From Bdellovibrionales bacterium (lineage in GTDB: Bacteria > Bdellovibrionota > Bdellovibrionia > Bdellovibrionales > UBA1609), in contig DAIDJH010000016.1 in assembly GCA_027451425.1 (NCBI GenBank), forward strand, positions 1 through 13,085: 13,085 nucleotides of DNA. Direction: 5' to 3'. Positions 1-7,270 of this stretch are shown in pieces (within the stretch, counting starts at the first letter, position 1; the number at the start of each line of letters is the position of its first letter). Position numbers and translations under genes: made by a program. Under the pieces are notes generated by a model. The model searched no databases, had not been told where the DNA came from, and was given only the letters and a program-made list of their open reading frames with translations.

Positions 1-49
1 CCAGGCGCGGGTCAGCCTTGAAGCTTCACCCTGGCCCCAGCCCGGCGTC

Positions 50-78
50 TGGACAGGGCCCCAGCCATCCCGTAAAAG
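50..78 (+). promoter_or_regulatory. Candidate sigma70 promoter of tRNA-Phe (dus)
   Basis: TGGACA at 50-55 (5 of 6 to the -35 consensus), a 17-nt spacer and TAAAAG at 73-78 (4 of 6 to the -10 consensus) form a reasonable promoter reading toward the tRNA. Transcription would start near 84-86, leaving a leader of about 24 nt. The bases just after the -10 are GC-rich (ACCGCCC), the type of discriminator known from stable-RNA promoters under stringent control. The location and spacing are read from the sequence; activity and stringent control are inferred. Confidence 0.45.
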
Positions 79-90
79 ACCGCCCTTCCG

Positions 91-104
91 CCGGGCCGGC
101 CCGG
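91..104. repeat. Perfect 14-bp GC palindrome in the tRNA leader
   Basis: CCGGGCCGGCCCGG equals its own reverse complement and ends 4 nt before the first base of the tRNA. As RNA it could form a short, very stable 5-bp hairpin in the precursor leader. Its GGGCC half could also pair with the GGCCC at 108-112, which overlaps the 5' acceptor strand. It may affect leader processing or be part of an upstream terminator, but it has no U-tract. Confidence 0.5.
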
Positions 105-108
105 TAGG

Positions 109-184
<76 letters not shown>

Positions 185-201
185 TCAACGGTGAAGAACC
201 G

Positions 202-1248
202 ATGAACCTACTCGAAGAACTCAAAAAAAGCCCATTTGTTTTGGCGCCCATGGCCGCCATTACCGATTGCGCGTTTCGCTCGTTCATGCGCGAAATGGGC
301 GCAGGGGTTGTCACAACCGAACTTGTATCAGCAACCGGCCTTAGACATTCGAGCGAAAAAACCCGCCGGCTTATGCAATTCACCGCCGACCAACATCCCG
401 TGGGAGTACAACTTTTCGGCGATAACCTGGACGATCTACAAATCGCCGCAAAAGAAGTCGAACAATTGGGCGCCGACTTCGTCGATCTCAATTTCGGCTG
501 CCCCGTACCTAAGGTTGTAAAAAAGGGCGCGGGCTCCGCCGCGCTCAAAGATTTGCTGCATCTACGCGATATTGTACGGGCGGTAAAATCGTCGACGCTC
601 CTGCCGGTTACAATCAAAGTGCGCACGGGGTGGGAGCACTCCTCAAGAAACACGCATGAAGTTGCCCAAATTGCGTACGATGAGGGCATCACCTGGGTGA
701 CCATTCATGGCCGAACCCGCGCGCAAGCCTACGAGGGCGAAGCCGACTGGAATTACATCGCCGACGTGAAATCACGCGCCCCACTTCCAATCATTGGCAA
801 TGGCGACCTCGTGAGCGCTGAAAAGGCCTGCCGGCGATTAGAAGAAAGTCGATGCGATGCTGTCATGATCGGTCGGGGTTGCTTGAAAAACCCCTGGATT
901 TTTCTAGAGGCGCGGGCGTTATGGAATAATAGCCGCGACGTCCTTTCGCTCACGGCGGGGGGCACTCCCCATGTGCAGACGCGCGATTTTATCTGGATGA
1001 TCGGGCGGCTTCGCGCTCACCTTGAACAGTTTTACAGCGAAGAGCGAATGATCGCCCTACAGGCAAAAAAACTGGCGGCATGGTTTTCAACTGGTTATCC
1101 CGGGGCAGCACAGTTTCGCAAAAGTGTTTTTCAAATGACGGCCAAAGCTGACGTTTTTCACTACATAGAAAAATACTTTACATCCCTGGCGGAACAACAG
1201 CCGGCCGATACAAGTACAGAGCGTTTTCTCATGGGCGGGCACGGCTGA
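202..1248 (+). CDS. dusB: tRNA-dihydrouridine synthase, DusB type
   Basis: FMN enzyme that reduces uridine to dihydrouridine in the D loop of tRNAs, in the cytoplasm. Of 348 residues, the TIM barrel takes up about 1-250: APMAAITD at 15-22 is the FMN-binding start, VQLFGDN follows at 69-75, and DLNFGCPVPKVVKKGAGSA around 95-113 holds the catalytic Cys100. IKVRTGW (138-144), TIHGRTR (167-173), IIGNGD (197-202) and VMIGRG (221-226) are the remaining flavin and phosphate-binding strands. The C-terminal helical RNA-binding domain fills about 250-330. Length and motif order are normal for the DusB/NifR3 group; the exact paralogue is less certain. ATG 202 has only a weak upstream purine stretch (GTGAAG) and lies 17 nt after the tRNA-Phe CCA, so the two may share a transcript. 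The stop is 34 nt from the convergent mtgA stop. Confidence 0.93.
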   Translation: MNLLEELKKSPFVLAPMAAITDCAFRSFMREMGAGVVTTELVSATGLRHSSEKTRRLMQFTADQHPVGVQLFGDNLDDLQIAAKEVEQLGADFVDLNFGCPVPKVVKKGAGSAALKDLLHLRDIVRAVKSSTLLPVTIKVRTGWEHSSRNTHEVAQIAYDEGITWVTIHGRTRAQAYEGEADWNYIADVKSRAPLPIIGNGDLVSAEKACRRLEESRCDAVMIGRGCLKNPWIFLEARALWNNSRDVLSLTAGGTPHVQTRDFIWMIGRLRAHLEQFYSEERMIALQAKKLAAWFSTGYPGAAQFRKSVFQMTAKADVFHYIEKYFTSLAEQQPADTSTERFLMGGHG

Positions 1249-1282
1249 GAGACGTCATTGGGCCCAGTCAATTGGTGAAAGT

Positions 1283-2143
1283 TCATTGCCCATCGCGCCC
1301 GCCACCGCTTGGCCCATTCACCGGCTGATTGTCCACGGGCGCCCCAGATGATCCCATCACTGCGGCAGGCTTAAGTGCGGGGCCGGGCGTCAACGTCGCA
1401 ACATTCTGCCACGGAAATAAATCAAGCGCGTTTGTCGCCAGTGTATACTCCGCCTCTGAAATTTTACCCATTCTAAACATGACGTAGCAGAGTTCACGAA
1501 TGCGAAACTTTGCAAATGCTGTGAGTTTTTTGCGCTCAAATGTGCGCGAATAAACGCGCGGATTCGGTATCAAGTAAGCAAGGTAGGCTGAATCCAGTAC
1601 GTCAAGCTCCGCCGGCGACTTATTGAAATAATATCGGGCCGCCTCTTTTACTCCGTAAATGCCCGGCCCAAGCTCGATAACATTCAAATATTTTTCAAGA
1701 ATTTTATTTTTTGTAAGAAGCGCCTCAATTTGCACAGTCAGATAGGCTTCACGCAATTTTCTAAGAATTGTTCGATCCTTAGACAAAAACACATTCTTTG
1801 CAAGCTGCTGTGTGATGGTTGACCCTCCCCGAACGATTCGGTGAGTTTCAAGGTCTTTGTCAAAAGACTCGTGTATCTGTGACCAATCAAACCCGTGATG
1901 CCAATAGAAATTCGCGTCTTCAGATGCAATCACGACAGAGCGAAAAATAGAGCTAATTTGGCCGAGCGGGACGTAATTTGAATTTTTCGGACACAGCCAA
2001 ACTTTATACATAGACGTTCGCATGCAATGTTCAATTTGTGCGACGTTTGGAGTTGTCAAAATCAACCAAACAACAAATGTTACGGCTATGGTTAAGGCTG
2101 CCGCAAAAATCTTTAAAATTGGTTTCACAATCGTGGAGTTCAC
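1283..2143 (-). CDS. mtgA: Monofunctional peptidoglycan glycosyltransferase (GT51)
   Basis: Inner-membrane enzyme that polymerises lipid II into glycan strands in the periplasm, without a transpeptidase domain. In the 286-residue product, one N-terminal anchor segment lies at about 10-30. The GT51 motifs are all present: SEDANFYWHHGFD (74-86, catalytic Glu75), RGGSTITQQLAKN (105-117), RKLRE (128-132), KNKILEKYLN (145-154) and GVKEAARYYF (164-173). After about 250 comes a Pro/Gly/Ala-rich tail not needed for the fold. I chose GTG 2143 because it forms a 4-bp GTGA overlap with the upstream SDR stop and has AAGGG 8 nt upstream; an in-frame GTG at 2170 would add nine residues and a 31-bp overlap. 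It is the second gene of a two-gene operon and probably translationally coupled. Confidence 0.92.
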   Translation of the reverse strand: MNSTIVKPILKIFAAALTIAVTFVVWLILTTPNVAQIEHCMRTSMYKVWLCPKNSNYVPLGQISSIFRSVVIASEDANFYWHHGFDWSQIHESFDKDLETHRIVRGGSTITQQLAKNVFLSKDRTILRKLREAYLTVQIEALLTKNKILEKYLNVIELGPGIYGVKEAARYYFNKSPAELDVLDSAYLAYLIPNPRVYSRTFERKKLTAFAKFRIRELCYVMFRMGKISEAEYTLATNALDLFPWQNVATLTPGPALKPAAVMGSSGAPVDNQPVNGPSGGGRDGQ

Positions 2144-3072
2144 TTCAACAGCCCTTGCGCGCGCATCCACGCCACGCTGTCACGAACCGCTTCGCGCGCC
2201 GGGCGCGGATGAAAATCGAGCTCCCTTGTCGCCTTGGCATGATCAAACCAGTGAAAGAGAATGGACGCTTGTGCCGACTCAGAGCTCACCGGTCCTTTTT
2301 TGCCAACGCGTTCAAGTGTTGCAGCCGTAAAAGCGAGCATATGTATTGCGAAATTGGGTAAATAAATCGCAGGCGCCTTGATGCCGGCGGTATCGGCGAT
2401 TTCAGAAAATAACTTCTTAATCGTCCAATTCTCTCCCGACAAAATATAACGCTCTCCCGCCCGCCCGTCTTCAATCGCACGAATGGCGGCCTTAACCACG
2501 TCGGCGACATGAACAAGGCTCACCCCACCAGAAGTATAAAACGGAAACTCCCCACGCGCGACTTTGAGTTGCGTCGAACGGCTACCTTTTTTCGCATCAC
2601 CCGGGCCGTATATGTTGGACGGATTAAGAATAACGGCATCGACGTCGCCTCGGCGACTTGCTTCGGCCACGAGCTTTTCGGCTTTTCGCTTGGTTTCAAA
2701 ATAACCGAGGTTGAGATGCGCCAAATTGTAGGGCGAATTTTCGTTCAGCGGGCTTTTGCCGTCAAAACTTGCTCCGACCGCCGCGACGGAGCTGAAATAA
2801 ATAAGTCGTCGCACTTTGGCGCTTTTGCATGCATGGAGCACGTTCGCCGTACCCGTGACATTGACTTCTTCCATCCGGGCACGATCGCTTTTTTTGTAAC
2901 CAACAAAACCCGCGAGATGAAAAACGATTTCAACGCCATGAAGGGCGCGTTCGAGCGCCAATGGTTCAAGAATATCGATTCTTTGCGAATGAACGTCATG
3001 GCTTTCATTTAGGAGTGCGCGCGTGAGCCACTCCCCAACAAAACCACTTGCCCCCGTGACAAGTATTTTCAT
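2140..3072 (-). CDS. NAD(P)-dependent extended SDR (epimerase/reductase-like)
   Basis: Rossmann-fold oxidoreductase of the extended short-chain dehydrogenase superfamily, 310 residues, cytoplasmic. Visible elements are the dinucleotide motif TGASGFVG (6-13), FHLAGF (51-56), the active-site strand YFSSVAAVG (92-100) with a catalytic Ser at 94/95, YFETK (124-128, the YxxxK pair), LNPSNIYGPGD (149-159) and RYILSGEN (208-215). The NPSNIYGPGD and RYILSGEN segments resemble the dihydroflavonol-4-reductase/HpnA-like branch rather than GalE. Substrate unknown; sugar nucleotides and hopanoid-type precursors are both possible. The segment after beta-2 (27-50) is shorter than usual and lacks an obvious acidic or basic cofactor-selecting residue. 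ATG 3072 is preceded by AAAGAG with good spacing. It is the first gene of an operon with mtgA and is divergent from the GT gene on its right. Confidence 0.85.
   Translation of the reverse strand: MKILVTGASGFVGEWLTRALLNESHDVHSQRIDILEPLALERALHGVEIVFHLAGFVGYKKSDRARMEEVNVTGTANVLHACKSAKVRRLIYFSSVAAVGASFDGKSPLNENSPYNLAHLNLGYFETKRKAEKLVAEASRRGDVDAVILNPSNIYGPGDAKKGSRSTQLKVARGEFPFYTSGGVSLVHVADVVKAAIRAIEDGRAGERYILSGENWTIKKLFSEIADTAGIKAPAIYLPNFAIHMLAFTAATLERVGKKGPVSSESAQASILFHWFDHAKATRELDFHPRPAREAVRDSVAWMRAQGLLK
2152..2156 (-). promoter_or_regulatory. Ribosome binding site fixing the mtgA start
   Basis: AAGGG on the minus strand, 8 nt before GTG 2143, inside the last codons of the SDR gene. It supports the 4-bp-overlap start over the upstream GTG at 2170. 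Confidence 0.6.
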
Positions 3073-3120
3073 TGCGTGAGCTCTTTTATTGACACTTCGT
3101 CACCCCGGCGAAAGAGGTTG

Positions 3121-3149
3121 TTTATAGCGTCATCGGTTATCGCAAGCAA
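3121..3149 (-). promoter_or_regulatory. Candidate promoter of the SDR-mtgA operon
   Basis: On the minus strand TATAAA (plus 3121-3126, 5 of 6 to the -10 consensus) is preceded by an exact 17-nt spacer and TTGCTT (plus 3144-3149, 3 of 6 to the -35 consensus). The predicted start near 3114 gives a 5' UTR of about 40 nt to ATG 3072. The -10 is good and the -35 weak. Its position within 3076-3204 also argues that this stretch is intergenic rather than coding for the divergent gene. Confidence 0.45.
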
Positions 3150-3170
3150 GCCCTGTCGGGCGTTGTCTCA

Positions 3171-3191
3171 TGCAAGCACCCTGCACTTGCA
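3171..3191. repeat. Inverted repeat before the GT2-GT4 gene
   Basis: TGCAAG (3171-3176) and CTTGCA (3186-3191) form a 6-bp stem with a 9-nt loop. A second small hairpin, GCCC-TGTC-GGGC, lies just left of it at about 3150-3161. The right arm touches the AAGG (3191-3194) proposed as ribosome binding site for ATG 3205, so the hairpin could modulate translation. Function is inferred only. Confidence 0.35.
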
Positions 3192-3204
3192 AGGCCAACT
3201 GCGT

Positions 3205-5454
3205 ATGCTACAAACAAAAGCCATGATCCGCCGCCTAAAACTTCTTATAAGACTGATCGCTCGGGGTGACATTCGCGGCCTGACAAGGGCCACTAGTCTT
3301 GCTCTTTTAACCACGCTTGAAGGCGAGATGTTCAAAAGGCTTTTTCGCTTGAATCGTCGTTCGCTCGCGCCACGCAAGCTTGTTCGCGTTCGCGCCGCTC
3401 CGCCAAGAGTTTCGATTGTTGTGCCGAATTACAATCACGCGCCTTACCTCGCAAAGCGACTTGAGTCGATCTACAACCAAACCTACAAAAATATCGAAGT
3501 CATTTTGCTTGACGACTGTTCAACCGACAACAGTCGCGAAATTTTAACGGCATATGCGGCGCTTCACCCCAAAATAACGAAAGTGGCTTTTAACGAAGCA
3601 AATGTCGGCTCACAAAATTGCCAATGGGCAAAGGGAATCTCGCTCTGCACGGGCTCTCTTATCTGGATTGCCGAAAGCGATGATTATTGCGAGCTCGATT
3701 TTTTAGAAAAACTCATCCCGCATTTTGAAGACGAGTCGGTGATGCTCGCCTACTCCCGCACGGTTTTTATAAACGAAAATGATGCGCCCTTTTGGAGCAC
3801 CGAAGACTATCTCGCGAACCTCGACAAAGACCGTTGGCTAAAACCCTTTGTTAATTCCGCGGCTAGCGAGGCGAAAAATTATTTTTCAAGAAAAAATCTG
3901 ATCTGCAACGCAAGCAGCGCGCTTTTCCGCAGACCGGTGAACTTGCCATTGCTAAAAGACCATTCGTGGCTCGATTTAAAAATTTGCGCGGATTGGATTT
4001 TTTATTTGAACGTCATGCGCGGCGGGGCCATTGCTTATACAACCGCCACGACCAACTATTACCGCCGTCACAAAACGAACATCTCGGTTGCAACTTATTC
4101 AAAAGACTTTTACTACCACGAGCACCAGATCGTCGGCGAAGTTCTTGCCCGCCTCTACAATATCGACGATGCGGCAATCGACGCTCTATACAATAAAGCG
4201 ATGAGCGACTGGTTCGCCAATTGCTCCGACAAGAATTTTAGAGACTTTGAAGACCTGTTTGATAAGCACGCGGTTTCGGCCTGCCGCAAAGATTACAAAC
4301 CAAATATCGCGATCTGCAGCTACGCTTTCACCAGCGGTGGGGGTGAAACGCTGCCCATTCATCTGGCAAATGCTCTTAAGCGACGCGGCTACTCGATCAC
4401 TTTTATCAATTTCGATCTTGGCAATCGCATCGCCGGCATTCGAAATTTACTCTCAGCCGACATCCCCGTGATTAATTTAGTTGATGCGCTCGTAACTGAT
4501 AAAATTGTGGCCCTGCGCGCGGCGATTCAAGATTTTCATCTCGACGTCATTCACTCGCACTATCGCCGCATCGATCAATTGATAAACCGATATTGTTCCG
4601 ACTTGCACTTAAAACACGTGGTCACGCTTCACGGCAGCTACGAACTTTTGGCTGATCATAAGCTTGAAAAAACCCTCGACGATTTAGACAAATCGGTGTC
4701 AGCGTGGGTTTATGTGGCAAAAAAAAATCTGTCGCCATTCATAAAATCCGGCCACTATGATGAGTCGAAATTTTTTAAGATCGACAACGCGCTCGAGTCG
4801 CGATCAACCGGCAAAGTGACGCGTGGGGAGCTGGGCCTGCCCGATTCCGCATTTGTCGCGTGTCTGGCGAGTCGTGCGATCCCAGAAAAAGGCTGGCGCG
4901 AAGCGATTGATGCCGTGAACCGCGCGCGCGAAACTTCGCAAAAAGATATTCATTTGTTATTGATCGGCGAGGGCCCGCTGTACGATGAACTCAAGCGCGA
5001 AAGTCTCGCCCGGCATATTCACCTACTTGGCTTTCGCGAAAACGTGCCCGAATATTTCCATCTCAGTGACATCGGCCTTTTGCCCTCGTATTTTGCGGGC
5101 GAAAGCTTTCCGCTCGTTCTTGTGGAGTGTCTTCTTGCCGGCCGTCCCGTGATTGCAAGCGACATCGGCGAAATTCGCGATATGCTCACTGTTGTGAAAG
5201 CAACCGATGCAATTGCCGGAGCAAATGACCGCGCCACTGATGAAATCGCAGCCCAAGCATACGGCAAAATCGCGGGTACCGTTTTTTCGCTTGAAAACGG
5301 CCGTGTGCCCATTGCAACGCTCGCGAAAATTCTCGCAGAATATGCGTCTAACTCCACGCTACTTACCGACAAAACTCGCGTTGTAAAAACTGTCGCCGCA
5401 AAATTCAACATCGACCAGATGGCTGAACGATATGAGAGGGTTTATTGCCAATAA
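3205..5454 (+). CDS. Two-domain glycosyltransferase (GT2 + GT4-like)
   Basis: Cytoplasmic, probably membrane-peripheral enzyme carrying two glycosyltransferase domains in 749 residues. After a basic N-terminus (1-65), a GT2 (GT-A) domain spans about 68-290: SIVVPNYNHAPYL (70-82), VILLDDCSTDNS (99-110) and the DxD-like ESDD (157-160), the metal and donor site. A GT-B domain of the GT4 kind spans about 366-745: the acceptor-side GGGETLPIHLANAL (378-391), LASRAIPEKGW (554-564), LLIGEGP (585-591) and the donor-binding ESFPLVLVE (633-641, EX7E). It could add two successive sugars of a repeat unit. The start is uncertain: the frame stays open to GTG 3076, but ATG 3205 has AAGG 10 nt upstream and the preceding 43 codons look non-coding and hold a minus-strand promoter; ATG 3223 is the other choice. 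Specificity unknown. Confidence 0.88.
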   Translation: MLQTKAMIRRLKLLIRLIARGDIRGLTRATSLALLTTLEGEMFKRLFRLNRRSLAPRKLVRVRAAPPRVSIVVPNYNHAPYLAKRLESIYNQTYKNIEVILLDDCSTDNSREILTAYAALHPKITKVAFNEANVGSQNCQWAKGISLCTGSLIWIAESDDYCELDFLEKLIPHFEDESVMLAYSRTVFINENDAPFWSTEDYLANLDKDRWLKPFVNSAASEAKNYFSRKNLICNASSALFRRPVNLPLLKDHSWLDLKICADWIFYLNVMRGGAIAYTTATTNYYRRHKTNISVATYSKDFYYHEHQIVGEVLARLYNIDDAAIDALYNKAMSDWFANCSDKNFRDFEDLFDKHAVSACRKDYKPNIAICSYAFTSGGGETLPIHLANALKRRGYSITFINFDLGNRIAGIRNLLSADIPVINLVDALVTDKIVALRAAIQDFHLDVIHSHYRRIDQLINRYCSDLHLKHVVTLHGSYELLADHKLEKTLDDLDKSVSAWVYVAKKNLSPFIKSGHYDESKFFKIDNALESRSTGKVTRGELGLPDSAFVACLASRAIPEKGWREAIDAVNRARETSQKDIHLLLIGEGPLYDELKRESLARHIHLLGFRENVPEYFHLSDIGLLPSYFAGESFPLVLVECLLAGRPVIASDIGEIRDMLTVVKATDAIAGANDRATDEIAAQAYGKIAGTVFSLENGRVPIATLAKILAEYASNSTLLTDKTRVVKTVAAKFNIDQMAERYERVYCQ

Positions 5455-5515
5455 AGCACTTCACGTTTTTTTCAAATCATGATAGTAACCATGCCACAAT
5501 TCTCTTGGGGGGCAT

Positions 5516-6061
5516 GTGCGGCGCCAAACAAATTCGAAGGCTAAGACGGGGTCAAACAAGAAATTACCGCGCGAAGTGCGGCGACCGGCTGACCTCCCCG
5601 CCACTTATGGCGCACTCAGCAATGTTCGTAACGAGCTTATAAGCGAAATCGCATCGGTTCGCACCGCACTCAAAGGCGAGATAGATTCAGTCCGTACAGA
5701 GCTCAAGGGCGAGATAGATTCAGTCCGTACTGAACTCAAAGGCGAGATAGATTCAGTCCGCACTGAACTCAAGGGCGAGATAGATTCAGTCCGCACTGAA
5801 CTCAAAGGCGAAATTGGATCCGTTCGTACAGAGCTCAAATCTGAAATGACGAGACAATTTGCCGCAGTAAACTCAACGCTTGAACAAATAAAGGCGACAA
5901 ACAGTCGCATGCTGGGCCTAATTGAGGAGCAAACCTCAATCAATCGCGCTTCATTTGAGGGCGCCGAAGCGGTGCGCATACAACAAGACGTTCTCGCAAA
6001 ACGCGTCGACGCTCTTGAAGAATTTCAGCACGACATCTCAAAGCGCCTGAAAACAACTTAG
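5516..6061 (+). CDS. 11-mer-repeat helical protein, function unknown
   Basis: I do not recognise a characterised family. The 181-residue product has a basic, Lys/Arg-rich start (1-26), then about eight consecutive 11-residue units from 33 to 120, of which residues 55-98 are four exact copies of EIDSVRTELKG. Ile, Val and Leu fall at positions 2, 5 and 9, a 3-4-4 hydrophobic spacing typical of hendecad coiled coils or 11-mer amphipathic helices; each unit ends in Gly, which is unusual in a rigid coiled coil. A second helical stretch (about 121-178) is heptad-like. There is no signal peptide or membrane segment, so it is probably cytoplasmic. The GTG start at 5516 has only a G-run (5507-5512) too close to it; GTG 5576 is an alternative. 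It lies 61 nt after the GT gene and may be co-transcribed. The residue pattern and repeat make coding convincing. Confidence 0.72.
   Translation: MRRQTNSKAKTGSNKKLPREVRRPADLPATYGALSNVRNELISEIASVRTALKGEIDSVRTELKGEIDSVRTELKGEIDSVRTELKGEIDSVRTELKGEIGSVRTELKSEMTRQFAAVNSTLEQIKATNSRMLGLIEEQTSINRASFEGAEAVRIQQDVLAKRVDALEEFQHDISKRLKTT
5645..5842 (+). repeat. Six tandem 33-bp repeats (coding)
   Basis: Six in-frame units of 33 bp at 5645, 5678, 5711, 5744, 5777 and 5810. The four central units encode identical peptides and differ only at synonymous third positions (ACA/ACT, GAG/GAA, CGT/CGC, AAG/AAA); the outer two have diverged in sequence as expected for tandem expansion from the middle. Units 3 to 5 contain TTCAGT-N4-ACTGAA, a 6-bp dyad that could form a small cruciform and assist slippage. 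Confidence 0.95.
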
Positions 6062-6159
6062 CGGTCGCAACCGAGGGTTGTGGTAAACATGTAATGGCGC
6101 ACGCCATGTCCGAAAGCAAATTTATTGCACTTAAAAATCTTCGGAACTACAACAAATGC

Positions 6160-7257
6160 ATGTCTAAACCCATTTCACCGGCTGATCTAGAGTTCATTCT
6201 CGAAAAGCTCACGCCTGAGTTGTCGGGCTTTAAAAACGAAACTGTTTTGCTCACTGGCGCGACAGGTTTTTTCGGCAAGTGGCTTACGCAAACTCTGATC
6301 GCGGCCCAAGACAAATGGCAGCTCAATAATTCGTTTTTTATTCTCACTCGTGACCGCGATCGTGTTTCGTCGGAATCCGCGTGGCTCCGCGAGAGAGCTG
6401 ACGTTCATTTTTTACAGCAGGATATTCGCGCGTTTGAGTCGAGCCAATCGTTTTCGACGATCATTCACGGCGCTGTCTCAGCCAGTAAAGATCTCAACGA
6501 TAATCAACCTTTGGTTATGTTTGACACCATCGTCGCCGGCACAAAACAAGTTTTAAAACTGGCGGAGCGCGGTGGTTGCAAACGGCTTTTGCTCCTCAGT
6601 TCTGGCGCCGTATACGGGGAGCAGCCTTCAGAAATATCCCACGTCGATGAAAATTATCGCGGGGGGCCCGACCCGCTTTCAAAAAATTCGGCATACGGCG
6701 AAGCAAAACGCGTATCTGAATTTTTGTGCGCCGAAACAGCGTCGAGATCACGTTGCGCAATTAAAATCGCCAGGTGCTACGCATTCGTTGGGCCGTACCT
6801 GCCGCTAGATACACATTTCGCCGCGGGCAATTTTATGAACGCGGTTTTGCGTGGTGAACCGATCCGCATCGGAGGCGACGGCACACCACTGCGCTCATAC
6901 CTCTACTGTGCCGATCTTGCGGTATGGCTCTTTAAAATTTTGTTCAATGGGTCGCCAAACGTGGCCTATAACGTCGGATCCGACCACGCTGTCTCGATAC
7001 TTGAACTTGCGCAGCTCATTCATGAATTGGGTTGCACGATCGATCCCAAACGCCGAAACCTGAGGGAGCCAATCACTGTAGCGCAAAAGGCCCCGCGAAC
7101 TGAAATCGGGCAGCCCCAAATGCACGCCAAACGGTTACAATATGTCCCCTCGATTGCGCGTGCCAAAACTGACCTTGGCTTATCGGTATGGACTCCGCTA
7201 CAATCAGCGTTTCAAAAGACCTTGGGGTGGTATGGTGGAGCGTCTAATACGAAATGA
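6160..7257 (+). CDS. NAD-dependent nucleotide-sugar epimerase/dehydratase
   Basis: Extended SDR, 365 residues from the chosen start, predicted to act on a nucleotide-activated sugar in the cytoplasm. Visible are the dinucleotide site TGATGFFG (32-39), FLQQDIRAF (84-92), IIHGAVSAS (101-109), the Ser of LLSSGAVYGE (145-154), SAYGEAK with Tyr179 and Lys183, FVGPYLPLD (209-217), and the substrate-side RSYLYCADLA (245-254) and YNVGSD (270-275). An N-terminal helix of the form PADLEFILEKL before the Rossmann strand is typical of an epimerase group in O-antigen loci, which favours ATG 6160. The frame is open to ATG 6094 (387 residues), but neither start has a clear Shine-Dalgarno sequence. TTGCAC-17-TACAAC (6125-6153) would place transcription start almost at ATG 6160, making a leaderless message possible. 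It ends 13 nt from the convergent GT-C gene. Confidence 0.88.
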   Translation: MSKPISPADLEFILEKLTPELSGFKNETVLLTGATGFFGKWLTQTLIAAQDKWQLNNSFFILTRDRDRVSSESAWLRERADVHFLQQDIRAFESSQSFSTIIHGAVSASKDLNDNQPLVMFDTIVAGTKQVLKLAERGGCKRLLLLSSGAVYGEQPSEISHVDENYRGGPDPLSKNSAYGEAKRVSEFLCAETASRSRCAIKIARCYAFVGPYLPLDTHFAAGNFMNAVLRGEPIRIGGDGTPLRSYLYCADLAVWLFKILFNGSPNVAYNVGSDHAVSILELAQLIHELGCTIDPKRRNLREPITVAQKAPRTEIGQPQMHAKRLQYVPSIARAKTDLGLSVWTPLQSAFQKTLGWYGGASNTK

Positions 7258-7270
7258 TTGGCAATTACGG

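Noticed and set aside
1249..1282. Rho-independent terminator between dusB and mtgA
   Set aside because: Short inverted segments exist, but there is no stable stem followed by a T-tract on either strand.
3089..3117. TTGACA at 3089-3094 as a promoter for the GT gene
   Set aside because: The hexamer at 17 nt spacing is AAGAGG, and TTTATA lies 26 nt away, so there is no usable -10.
3076..3204. N-terminal extension of the GT2-GT4 protein from GTG 3076
   Set aside because: The 43 residues show no family-like pattern, there is no ribosome binding site, and the stretch holds the promoter and leader of the divergent SDR gene.
5645..5842. CRISPR array
   Set aside because: The repeats are directly adjacent with no spacers and keep a reading frame.
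5605..5979. Long antisense open frame with SVRT-type repeats opposite the 11-mer protein
   Set aside because: It is a by-product of the dyad symmetry in the 33-bp units. The sense frame has silent-site variation and a clear hydrophobic pattern, and the antisense has no start signals or sensible fold.
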